Of a DNA stretch of 57,595 nucleotides, positions 40,201-46,400 are shown piece after piece. The notes under the pieces were generated by a model that did no database searches, had not been told where the DNA came from, and saw nothing but the letters and a program-made list of their open reading frames with translations. The translations under genes and the position numbers were made by a program. The stretch is taken from NCBI GenBank assembly GCA_021151805.1, contig JAGKWN010000014.1, positions 1-57,595 on the forward strand. The letters are read 5' to 3'. Source of the DNA: Cytophagaceae bacterium. GTDB taxonomy: Bacteria; Bacteroidota; Bacteroidia; Cytophagales; Cytophagaceae. Positions within the stretch are counted from its first letter, which is position 1, and each line of letters opens with the position of its first letter.

Positions 40201-41590
40201 TGGCGGTGATTCAGCAAAATTTGCGTATGGTATCGACAGTACCGGAATTGTTATTGAAAACGCTTCAAACGAAGATGTAAGCGACAACATCATTCTTGGT
40301 TACACCAAATATGGTATTGAGTTGCTGACTTCTGATAATATTCAGATGCACAGAAACATTATTTATTCGCACAAAACGAAAAATAAAGCAATCAATATTC
40401 ATACATCAAATAACAGTATAGCTCCGCCAACGGTAACTACGGCAGACCTGGTAGATCTGAATACATTCAAAGTAACCGGTACAGCAAAAGCAAATACACT
40501 GGTTGAAGTATACCGCTCTTCAAAAGATACGTTGCATGCTGTTGCATATATTGATAAAGTATCGGCAAACGGTTCAGGTGATTGGGAATTGATGGTGCCT
40601 AGAGAGTACTTCTCGTATGCAAGCCGCAACAGTTTCGCTGCACAGACACAAGATGGTCTGCGGTCTTCTGAACTGAGCATACCATTAACACCACAACCTG
40701 CTCTATGTCAGCTGCAGAACAATAAAGCCATCACGGTGATCGATCCGAAGTATACACCTTGTCCGGGGCCGGAGTTTAACATTGATCCGGATCTGGATGA
40801 AGAACTTACCTTCTCATGGAAAGCATCGTTGTGGCCGGATTCAGTCATGACGAAGAAGATTTCCGTGAAAGATACAACCATGGATCTTACCCTGCATGCA
40901 TTTGATACCTTGGGCTGTAAGCTTGAACGTGTAACAGATGTTATCTTCAAAGCGAAACCAATTGATCCGAATTTCATTGTAAGCAGCAATGTATATGCCG
41001 GCGATACAATCGTACTGGTAGATATCTCCATGCCTGTACCTACTTCTTATACATGGTATAGCTCCCCGGGTGTAACGGTATTGAAACAGGATACCATTCC
41101 GAAGGATAGTGTTATTCTTGGAGAGGATGGAAAGAAATATCCGAAAGGAACGCGCTTCATACAGTTCATCCTGCCGGATTCAGGAACATATACGATCCGC
41201 CAGACTTCTCTGCGTGATGGTTGCTTTATTGACGAGAAGAAGGATATAACTGCAACTCCGAAAGATCCGAATATTAAAAATCCATACATGCCAGCTTCAA
41301 CGGTTGAAACCATGTATGCATATCCAAACCCGAGCATTAAAGGCCAGGATGTGTACATCAGTGTAGTTGCCGCATCTAAAGATCCAATGACACTTAAACT
41401 GTATAACGAAGCAGGAACGGAAGTAGGTACAACCACGATTTCGGGCAAGCTCAACTACGACCTGAAATTACTGGGCACAGACACCGGAAGCAATCAGTTG
41501 TTTGCAAATACCCTTTCCCCAGGTATGTACATTATTAAACTGATTACGGCAAAAGGAAATGAAGTAGCATTCAAAATAGTAATTCAATAA
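25256..41590 (+). CDS. Giant T9SS-exported beta-helix/PKD adhesin
   Basis: Counted from the ATG at 25256 this protein has about 5444 residues and should be close to 580 kDa. A GTG at 25229 and an ATG at 25280 are alternative starts; the signal peptide is MRHFISTVILFFALIFSNALLA. Residues 30-810 form a right-handed parallel beta-helix (YYVNG...NSWATPFRKIESAL, many NCTF/NSTF turns). Residues 830-2400 are PKD and Ig-like domains (WDFGDGS near 1700, WNFGDGS near 1780). Residues 2410-5150 hold six modules, each starting with an LREA-type motif followed by a NosD-like beta-helix and closed by an Ig-like segment. The last 100 residues (YAYPNPSIKGQ near 5355, ending FKIVIQ) are a type A T9SS sorting domain. 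It is a likely surface adhesin or sheath. Confidence 0.93.
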   Translation: MKNLTHRKMRHFISTVILFFALIFSNALLAKVYYVNGSYTGSTENGNSWATPFRKIESALAVAADGDQVWVAKGTYTSPKYKSATGYFINNGITIYGGFAGTESSVFARDLVLNKTVVQSSPTTSSLSTLFNVKKNKDFIIDGVDLTNFITAVLNQFDTIANSYNVQSGDRYKVTLNNCNIYNGQTPMYFFHHVDLKISNSQIYNCSNISIGEDNSLNDLYAYSTITFENSTIQNSGTLMYSTNAQVEVTNCTFSDFSSLLFPVSNPQKFTFKGCTFKNFTSYVLSNGDHKQVFIDGCTFENFSNGGPLFGVYGSDVLKVTNTEFKNSNSSTSNYQIFYCKNIELENVNFTNLSINYQGIISNGKTKFKNVTLDNLKGTTSYAPFIQVYTDVEMDQVTVKNCAIPFIQTAQKDTCITKITNSIFQNNVIDPNCQLQSFIEITGELQVDNCQFTGNTFRRSQMGYNQGLITTNSSNLKTVTVTNSTFRDNITNTIAGVLYAGNSSFQIDKCIFENNLSEFEFGYSPYGAGVLYCNAYNAEANRVSNSTFINNSGCNYGVAYLQGKDQTFENCIFKGNKAWTTIRGYMGGGFSSGTIGVFGIAYPYVASNLTIKKCSFSENETTLDAGAIYTGYLSSLLVDQTSFIKNKSLSGSGVIQTSGTITKITNSLFEENQTQSAVHGMIYNTAYSNYITPLEIYNSTFVKNISGGGPGVLSVNVPTTIANSIFWGNGTNAPIVAGSETPVISNTAVQGGFSAGTKIYDVNPKFIDFIGGNYRLSCQSPLINKGNNALGVSLFDLDATARIFADTIDLGAYETHIDPALANVIPAPTFTMPSTVCKDELINLVNTTANIANYTYQWAYGNDQKSTLINPSYAYTQPGTYTITLTASNFCGQSNSLSKQITVKSVNTPIIETFSVVCPATEQTYTTNATCQNIVWSVAGGIIQSGQGTTSVRILWGDGKTGNGKITLLATGCGTSACEIPVSVEVPIVPVNFTLAGPDKVCQGGLSHYETTTKDKSPATLYTWSVKGGLISSTANKGYNLTDIDITWSTSGTEGTVYLTTYNELLKCGKTDSFKVALRPTFKISGATEVCTGASAAYQTVPSIGTVQWQVAGTGNTINSTTGAATWGTAEGTYRLTAVPADLTMACNAQDTFLVHVNAKPVVTAITGETEVAVNSIDVYTGQVNTDINNVDFLWSSPGGVITSAYLNTVTIQRNSFSPDYIALSVSTKKGTCASNELQIHVKKLFDYTITGPDTVCITTSATYTANVNPGQTSDYSWRMNQEGTPVSGQTFNPFFKNAGYQQIELKVTSNGKEFIVRKNVYVKSSLSNIAVEGPVVIDPAGLQTAVYTVKNFANTNYIVTVTGGVLQSNVSNQLTVKWGGTEPFSIQVQDQFASPLCNGVPATLQVKKAVDIGKDIFASGPACLNARIDYSFKPDDLTKNLSWSISGGGSITSSAQNTVTIEWNQTGTYTLTLTYDRFGPQTIQMPIVVNGLPSPVINPGTICGSNSLNISTTQAYQGYEWFLADAKTAFSAQATPAVNTEGLYSVKVTDNNGCVNAASKYIKQLPMPKASIFTLDEVVVCTQATAALTNIKLSTFEGQDYKYEWFENNSPVSAPAATPFSLPVQKPLNQEAIYAYKVKVSLESCVQYADVKNVIVRSCTGGGGSIGGGCSDPGVAFTVDQNSLCQPFKFNADPSIAGLSGLGWDFGDGSTATGPAPTYKYADAGIYNVQLTRGCRFDRQPVKVLARAIFKLDQPGCVGEDLIFNDLSVNIPSNKIISWRWNFGDGSPDETYSGTGDRNGKHKYTTAGPYTVTLTVYAQSDNAALPVCAFTTQNTYDVKKPPVADYIITAPACVGNTYKFVEQGKYDPLYGKAPVKWTFSNGQTSVRDTTLQQFAPGNQTVSLKVTDGLGCSSTKSSTITVTAPAVLGKITVTSKDTLLCNGRKVTLSSPVTQKPGYQWYKDGVLISNATNQTYDAATPGNYSVSYWVTSTCNAATEAVKVNSFAVPNLITGNKLNCSGGMLMISSNLNPSDYSFIWKQDGTKLNNNGSDLVLYNITTAATGNYQLTVTQNATGCFAILPDYKVNVSNPPAKPVVKAAAVNICYNTAAVLNTPVVKSGNVFTWYENNSKLASTDTVITTMLLKNDASYSVTVKETATGCSTASDDVIIKVAPAIGVVISGDSSLCEQISSELKSNLDSKDFTFKWFKNNQPYGGDVAKLTFSNIAKADSGQYQLQVISKGTTNLLGCTAVSNIKTIKVKPTAATPVITGVSEFCSGNSIVLTTNLTTDFVWNTGAVTRAITVTSGGTYSVTSTNVASKCTVTATKTVTQNPIPDLSFVPTGDYSRCGTNKITFDGLNNYPLQTWYVNGVFFSDKKEIYPTKSGNYTLKVTTNKGCVSISDTMNIDALECPCYVTNVNDSGDGSLREAINCSNNKPGKDVIKFSIIGTGPFTIKPITQLPTLTDSVVIDGFTQSGVDKFDVIIDGTNIYSSNGLVVGSDLANVKISGLRFLNFAKAIVLSTNTKNILVERSQFVNNSNTAVELNYGSTGNIVRKNFIDKGAAGIHFVTGAKYNTVEQNTITNAKNGIALDGASYNKIQSNLIFTSSEDGILLNSQSTFNTIVANTVGSSNYNGILVAQNCNSNSLDSNYIGVNVSSDIVSNLKNGIYISPNARNTSITANTIASNTEHGIFVEGKSNLIKNNYIGTDAAGNTKPNGMHGIYSTADSLRITGNTISANNQYGVYIKAASATILANTLANNTSGGIYIDGSKDRISKNIITNTNTTVKAINLHLTASAGNAGKVPAVFNNYRRAQSGGILLSGTTTAAGDTVEIFYNNDVAQQALSFAGATKADATGYWEIEIPQGPAFNPNTKNFYVNTASSGANNTSELSVPFLTGCFTCVCTVKNTNDAGTESLRAAIDESNLGNCLTIKFSMTSPDTIKLVTALSPLQVPVSIVGPVFGGTDPMIFVKGTGTFNGLVAAKDGVSITDLGFTNFKQAVVLNSNSNVVSDVTIINSTRPITITGNNSTVLSSAINTTWATSGSTFKADTLVYITGKGNQLGGTNAGNKITNGNVAGVLVNTGATNSILNNQITNSTLAIKLTNNGNTNYSKPANMVGSINGTVATVQGTASPGAKIQLFSSTYVAEQAVDFVVEVVADASGNWTAVIPAAKIDITKNNYFVATATSPTGSTSQLSPVVRVGNFVQVCYVTNTKDAGDGSLREAVNCANQAGVGANGVAARIEFQLPQTNNEIALLSGLVVTNNFGVEVNARAVPVTVKTANTTLNCFNWATNNFKVKNLSFENFANALYCTGTNAVIDSNSFVNNKNAIYVSAADTIIQQAISNNYFTGGTSSITSVKGSLVVTKNTFGISKAGVAGQITGFGIAVNHARAVQVTDNTFANITKSTSATIPATANGYVISLENASSVVSTNTITGDPSTAIPAVRLLGNSNSSVVSNKITSAAEGILFDHCSGVTVYQNKLAAVTNRGLHLFRSQGIKISQNTITGLAATKKPIELNLSTVNVSNLSKQTPVILTSTYHDGQLFLIGAAEKFDEVEVFYSNSNQCDLVKYIQKSTADSVGNWIISFPISAAGSDTLFFRAVSTKDIIQSSEASAAFAPKLKICLVTVASDAGSGSLREAIDKANQDQCNLIQFAIPASGVAEIRTSSQLPDITAKQLIIDGTSQSGYRTGSPTVAVINNTVYGFNGQNGNQLDIYGMKMANFGTPINILNSKISNLNDNVIENFTSTAIQVKTSAFTYGTVNNNTIRTQSASSVGIDLDGTGGVTINKNRITGFTKVGITTANANNQKITNNMVLSADTITSVGIAVNASSGCFIQADTVRKAGIGIQVTGGNGNQILSNTAAVGDSISKANKLIVNKCGISVISSSNCSITLNTLNVLEKAIAVSNSNTALINSNTLKKSNAGIYLSNASNGRVANNTIDSTAIGLKFDNSAGVVVFNNLITRSLQYGVLLNTGSDGCKFNSNLIGARYLGDPTYAEGAGMLVKSSNNYIGNNPIGGYENHIKQNKKGGVIVDGGKNNIITYNFFYNNDVTKGKPTAYAIGLINNGNNTKLKPAITSHKWIDNKLHVYGTNNNTVSDTIHLYLGTGGYEEVSKFLGDTLSRTGGNWEVIVDTAISNKIAKRTTWYVVATATDINRNTSPLSDMYILGDCYVTSLKDTTDNDYPLPNTLRMAMKCANGQANPVGVYFNVPDGGAKEVKLQMKLLTLDNKYGVNFDGKNIPDGVIAGMNAQKLASAAWTIAPTNAASTIKQFGITNSKDGLEILSDSILVQKLRFDKITGNGLLVSNKRNMVDSCVFDSVAVGILPSSAAVKTSITRSIFNQTVTGVKAVSADSLMIATSTFNNGVKTGVDISGSTHAAINDNTFNSNVATAKAITWDNTKGNISGNNVNAHFVQNPVSVSNSTGFTVAGNTFRDSADVYLLISGSSKANVLSNVFDRANQNSIKTTNVQHSTVMYNHVMQARNDAFNLENSSTVFISKNTVNNVRYTSKTDSALCINIHKGETTQSNIGKPEPKKLSYEVKAGPDRRVGIFVKGYAEPGDSIELFFSDSISASMNQYVVTTFTKPDGTWDVKIPREFYYKDTIHWYHVIAVAMDADSNTSKTSSVIHIPPSTTKIYVLNEYNAGPNSLRQALLDVNYSDLYSTVIFSINLPDVKAGPYNIKIDSLFDPIYSYRGFKMDGNTQKEFVGMGPDQRILVNGAKIQGNFGLDLTDSSDVCTLKNMWLTNTRNGLRVSNNKNEIEKFNFINTDSSGVARLDTAVVIHGKENKLKNIFVSDYTLGVLLQHKAGKNEFTASVLDSVSMGISLRDSVYSSLIAKNTLTNTEIYAVKIDSAAGDNKIDHNIFGKQNKPVKGDVIVINESNNQTVVYNRISYFEKNTTQATDSTAITIKGKSSGNYIYANRIGLDSLGKAVNRADVRGIVIKATASSVPVSNSIIGNEINGTNAGAIYVYKSSQDLISENIIGGDSAKFAYGIDSTGIVIENASNEDVSDNIILGYTKYGIELLTSDNIQMHRNIIYSHKTKNKAINIHTSNNSIAPPTVTTADLVDLNTFKVTGTAKANTLVEVYRSSKDTLHAVAYIDKVSANGSGDWELMVPREYFSYASRNSFAAQTQDGLRSSELSIPLTPQPALCQLQNNKAITVIDPKYTPCPGPEFNIDPDLDEELTFSWKASLWPDSVMTKKISVKDTTMDLTLHAFDTLGCKLERVTDVIFKAKPIDPNFIVSSNVYAGDTIVLVDISMPVPTSYTWYSSPGVTVLKQDTIPKDSVILGEDGKKYPKGTRFIQFILPDSGTYTIRQTSLRDGCFIDEKKDITATPKDPNIKNPYMPASTVETMYAYPNPSIKGQDVYISVVAASKDPMTLKLYNEAGTEVGTTTISGKLNYDLKLLGTDTGSNQLFANTLSPGMYIIKLITAKGNEVAFKIVIQ
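32489..40690 (+). repeat. Six repeated LREA/beta-helix modules inside the giant adhesin
   Basis: Modules begin near 32489, 33955, 34872, 36121, 37762 and 39158. Each opens with a variant of CYVTNxxDxGxGSLREAINxAN, e.g. DGSLREAINCSN, TESLRAAIDESN, DGSLREAVNCAN, GSLREAIDKANQ, PNTLRMAMKCAN and NSLRQALLDVN. Each continues into an Asn-rich beta-helix and ends in an Ig-like segment with the pattern GxWxxxIP. Modules 1 and 3 share the most bases at their starts. Later modules are progressively less alike, suggesting old duplications. Confidence 0.75.
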
Positions 41591-41603
41591 TTGCGGAGCA
41601 GAA

Positions 41604-41641
41604 GCACAGCCGGCATTCAGAGCAGGGAGCACCGGCTGTGC
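41604..41641 (+). promoter_or_regulatory. Stem-loop between adhesin and barrel genes
   Basis: Ten-base arms GCACAGCCGG (41604-41613) and CCGGCTGTGC (41632-41641) enclose 18 bases. There is no T-run, so it is not a standard terminator. In a long polycistronic message it could be a processing or stability element, or a partial attenuator (inference). Confidence 0.45.
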
Positions 41642-41726
41642 AGCTGCATCGCTTATAGCAGGATAACATATATACATTCTTTCGCCCCGGGGTGTTAACA
41701 TACCAGGAGGCAATTCATTCAGTACA

Positions 41727-43424
41727 ATGAAAAATTTTATCAGTATTTGCTTTATACTTTTTACTGTTTCCTTACAGGCGCAGCAATTAGATCAAATTGG
41801 TATAAAGAAAGGTATTAAGGTAACGGGCGGTGTTTCGTTAGCCAACAACTTTTATACGGTATCGGGAATGGCAAACAGGCTGAACCCTTATTCCTATGTA
41901 TTGGCGGGGAATGTAAACATCAACCTCTATGGTGTTTCGGTTCCATTGTCTTTCTCCTATTCAAACCAGAATTTTGCATACAGACAACCATTTAACATTG
42001 TAGGTGCAAGTCCCACTTATAAAAGATTCACAGCACACATCGGTTACCGCAATCTTACTTTTTCACCGTACACATTAAATGGTCACAATTTTTTAGGCGG
42101 AGGTTTAGAATACAAAGGAGAGAAATTTTCAGTCATGGCCATGTCTGGTCGTTTCCTGAAAGCCGTTCAGTACGATAGCAACAATGTCAATACACTTCCA
42201 TCGTATAAAAGACTTGGCGGTGGTATAAAATTAATGTACCGGAATAAAGGCGATGAAATATCCATTTCGAATTTTTATGCACGCGATATGGTCAGCTCCA
42301 TCGATTCTGTTCCTGCAAAGCTGGGTTTAACAGCTCAGGAAAACGTAGTGTGGGGGATCTCTGCAAAGAAAGCACTGGGTTCTAAATTTTCTTTAGGTAT
42401 TGATTATGGCCGCTCTGCATGGACAAAAGACATTACAGCAGCGGATGCGCCCAAGCAATCCAATAGCCCATTGTCTTCTATATTTTATTTAAACTGGAAC
42501 CAGAGCACCGTTGTATACAGTGCAATCAAATTAAATGGAACATATAAATTCAAACTCTTCTCGCTGGGTGCCGGATACGAACGTATAGACCCGGAATACA
42601 GAACACTCGGTGCATATTACTTCAATAATGATTTGGAGAACATAACAGTAAATGCGGCAACCGCATTCCTAAAAAATAAAATTACTGTATCGGCAAACGG
42701 TGGTTTACAACGTGATGACCTGAACAATGCGAAATCATCTAAAATGAAACGTGTTGTTGGTTCAGCGTCGGTAGGTATGAATCCGACCAAACGCATCAAT
42801 GTAAATTTATCCTATTCAAATTTTTACAGTTACGTAAACATCAAACCGGTTGAATTGCAGTATTTACCCAATGTACAGTTTGACACATTGAATTATACAC
42901 AGATCTCTCAGACGATCAACGGCTCTGTAGCTTATAAATTGCTTGAAAGCGATGATGTTTCAAAATCGATCCGTTTGACTACTTCACAGATGAGTTCAAG
43001 CAATAAACAATCTACGGCAGAGGTTAAGAAAAACACCATGCTGAACGGGGCTTTGGCATACAACCAGATGTGGAAAAAATCAGGCATCAATTTCGGTGTA
43101 AGCCTGAATGCCAACCAATCAAAATTTTTGACTTCAAATACCCTGTATGTGGGATTGGGCATCAATGGTGGCATGCCGATCATCAAGAAGAAAGTGCGCG
43201 CCACACTTGGTTTGAACGGAAATCAGAATTATGAAAGCGGAAGCATTGTAGCTTATTTGTTTTCAGCTACAAACAGCTATTCGTACCGCCTGGGCAAGCA
43301 CCAGGTGTTTAATGCAAGTCTGCGCTATACCGGCAGAACAAAAATATCAGAATCGCTTACAGGGAGATACAACACAAACTTTAATGAATTCATGGGTTCG
43401 CTGACCTACAGCTATAACTTTTAA
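41727..43424 (+). CDS. Outer-membrane beta-barrel protein
   Basis: This 565-aa protein has a signal peptide (MKNFISICFILFTVSLQAQ). The mature part alternates polar and aromatic/hydrophobic residues in strands of 9-12 (VNINLYGVSVPLSFSYS, FTAHIGYRNLTFSPYTL, RVVGSASVGMNPTKRINVNLSYSNFYSYV) and ends in Phe (LTYSYNF), the usual last residue of BAM-inserted barrels. About 20 or more strands fit the length. It is not a PorP/SprF-type protein by length or motif. It lies 136 bases after the adhesin and 29 bases before the toxin-like gene. A role in anchoring or exporting those proteins is plausible from position only. Confidence 0.8.
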   Translation: MKNFISICFILFTVSLQAQQLDQIGIKKGIKVTGGVSLANNFYTVSGMANRLNPYSYVLAGNVNINLYGVSVPLSFSYSNQNFAYRQPFNIVGASPTYKRFTAHIGYRNLTFSPYTLNGHNFLGGGLEYKGEKFSVMAMSGRFLKAVQYDSNNVNTLPSYKRLGGGIKLMYRNKGDEISISNFYARDMVSSIDSVPAKLGLTAQENVVWGISAKKALGSKFSLGIDYGRSAWTKDITAADAPKQSNSPLSSIFYLNWNQSTVVYSAIKLNGTYKFKLFSLGAGYERIDPEYRTLGAYYFNNDLENITVNAATAFLKNKITVSANGGLQRDDLNNAKSSKMKRVVGSASVGMNPTKRINVNLSYSNFYSYVNIKPVELQYLPNVQFDTLNYTQISQTINGSVAYKLLESDDVSKSIRLTTSQMSSSNKQSTAEVKKNTMLNGALAYNQMWKKSGINFGVSLNANQSKFLTSNTLYVGLGINGGMPIIKKKVRATLGLNGNQNYESGSIVAYLFSATNSYSYRLGKHQVFNASLRYTGRTKISESLTGRYNTNFNEFMGSLTYSYNF

Positions 43425-43453
43425 TTCATTGCAATATTATTAAAACAGTTTAA

Positions 43454-46400
43454 ATGAATACGCTACTTTCATTCATCAACAATAAAATACGTATGAGAAT
43501 ACTATTTTTAATTCTTACAGGCTTATTACTTATCGGGGCACCGGTGCAGCAGGCATTCGCGCAGCAGCAATATCCTGTGCAGATACAGCCTACCGTATCT
43601 TTCCCATCAACGTTTTTAAATGATTATGCCGATCCGGAGAATACCAACATCCGTGTATATCTGGCAGATCTTACGAAAGTAAATTATAAGATCAACATAC
43701 GTATTAAGCTTGAAGGGTCAGGCAATAATGTAGTCTACGAAAACAAAACCGGTATTACCCTTACCTTAGATGGCGGAGATGTGTATTTTTTGAATGACCA
43801 GGATCTGAAAAAGTTATTTGCGATAACCGATCTGGCAACAAACGTAGGATCGCAAACAAATTCTGCAAACGTACTTCCTGAAGGCGTGTATACGATGTCA
43901 CTTCAGGCTTATGATGCGAGTGTATTACCTGTACAAATTCCTGTATCAAATGGCAGAACAGATTTTACCATTTTTAATGTAGTACGTTATGATCCGCCAA
44001 TGCTGAATGCTCCAAATAATGCTGAAGCATTTGACATGCAAACCATCAACCAGAACATATTTTTTACATGGACTCCAAGACACGTTGTTTTTTCACCGAA
44101 GCAACAGGTAAAATATCGTTTCAGCTTAATTAAAGTTATACCGGTTGACCGAAATCCATACGATGCGATGAAGGCTATGGTGCCAACAAGCACGGGAAAT
44201 CTTGTGGTATCTGATCTCGACTTCCCCACATTCATTTATTCACCTGCTGATCTGCCGCTGGAAGAAGGCTGTGTATATGCGTGGCAGGTGCAGGCATACG
44301 AAGAAGTAAACGGTATTGAAAAGGCCGTAAGCAGGTTTAAGAACTCAGGATATTCCGAAGTATATACATTTTCGATCAAAGAAAACTGTGAACCAGTTAC
44401 CATCAATCCCATATCTGTAAGCGGCAACCAGGTTACCTTGTCCTGGTATGGTTCTACGATTTCAACCTACAGCGAATACGAGGTGAACTATCGTCCGGCT
44501 ATGACCAGCCAGCCCTGGATACCCATACTTACAAGCCAGACAAGCATTACACTTGACAATACCGTTTTACAGTCAGACCTGACGTATGAATACACGGTAA
44601 AGGCCCGTTGCAAAAACTGGCAGTCGCCGGTGTATGGCGGTACATTTAAGATTGAACCGGCCACCTGTATGGCTCCAAGGCCCATTACGGTTGATACGAA
44701 GAGCGGTAGCCCCGTACTTACCTGGATAGAAAATGCAGGCGTTGACAGCATCCGTTTATACTACAGGGAGAAAAGTTCTGCGGCTCCATTTACACGTGTA
44801 TTGATTGCCGGCGGAACACAAACCTATACACTGCCACCGTTGGCACAGGATGGCTACATTGTTGAACTTGATGCTCTATGCGGCACAGAAACTGCTGCCG
44901 GTATTAAGGACACGTTCAATTACAACGACAACGGTATGATAGGCCCGTGCCCGATTCCTATGCCGTTCCAGTTTTCGGCACAGCGTGTTGCTGGTGATAC
45001 CGCTATGCTAGGCTGGCAGCAGGTACCGGAGAATACAGGTTACAGCATTACCTACTGGCATAAAGATTCTGCTGCTGTAACACATACCATCAATAATTTA
45101 CTTACACCTTCTACCAAGGCGAATTTACTTTTCGATAATCAGTTGTATGCGTATAAAGTAACCTTTATGTGCGGTACTAAATCCACCACTACACCAGTGG
45201 GGATGTTCCGTATTGATGGTACGATCAATTCCATACCACTGGACCCTAAAACAGCCGATTGTTTCCCGCCGGTAGAACTGCAGGGGCAAGCACGATCAAC
45301 CACATCCGCTTTTGTTGAATGGGATAAGATCGATGGCGCCGATGAGTATCAGTTGTTTTATGGAGTAAAAGGAACAAAACCGTTTAAACCCTTTACAACA
45401 ACGGCAACCAGCACTACTTTAAAAAATCTGGAAGACTCCAAGCAGTACCAGTTTGTGGTACGCGTGCGCTGTGGCGGTTTGTATAGTATCTTCTCCGATA
45501 CGGCATTGGTAGATCTGGGCCAGGACATTAACAGCAAGGATTGTGATACGGTTGCTTTCATGGCAGCGATAAAAAAGACCACAAGCAATATTCTGCTTGC
45601 CTGGAAATACGATGCCAACTACACTGGCTATGTTATTACTTATAGAGAATCTGCACAGCCGCCGTCAAGCGTCTATACACAAGCCTTTACAAACATCGAT
45701 ACACTTGTACAGAACCATCTGTACGGCGATTCGGTGAAATACACCTTCCAGAACCTGAAGGCAGGTACAGAATACCTCTTCACTATACAGGCAATATGTG
45801 GTGCCGGCAAAGCCTTTATTAATGCACCGTTGAAAGTATCTACATTACCCGATGCCAAGAGTGCCGGAACCTGTGGTAGTGTAAATGCCTGCGACAAAAC
45901 AGATAAAACACCGCTGACCACATTGAATGTGGGCGAGAAATTCCATTGTGCCGATTATGAAATAACCGTTGATGAAGTTGAGAACCCGAGCTCTCCTACA
46001 GGTACCTATACCGGTAACGGCCACATGAACATGCCGATTGCCGGCTTAGGTGATTTTGTTACCATGAGCATCAGCTTCAGCAATATTAAAATCAATACCG
46101 ATACCAACCGCTGTGTGGTTGAAGGTATGATCAATATAGACAGTATGAACGCAGGCTTGTTGCCGACCGATCTCAGAAACCAGATCAGCGGTTACATGGA
46201 TCAGGTAACAGATGCCATTGACCAGGCGAACAATCTGCTGACACAAGCGAGCGATGGTTTGCAACAGGCGCAGGATGCGGTGCAGCAAGCAACCGATTAT
46301 TTCCAGGGTGGTGAGAATACCGGCGGTGTAGTAACAGGTGAATTGGGTGAAACAAAAGTAACCGGTACGGTTCCTACTTCTACAACCAGCGCTACGGTTT

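Noticed and set aside
41727..43424. The barrel as a PorP/SprF-type T9SS protein
   Set aside because: It is over 200 residues longer than that family and lacks its recognisable N-terminal pattern; only a generic barrel can be claimed.
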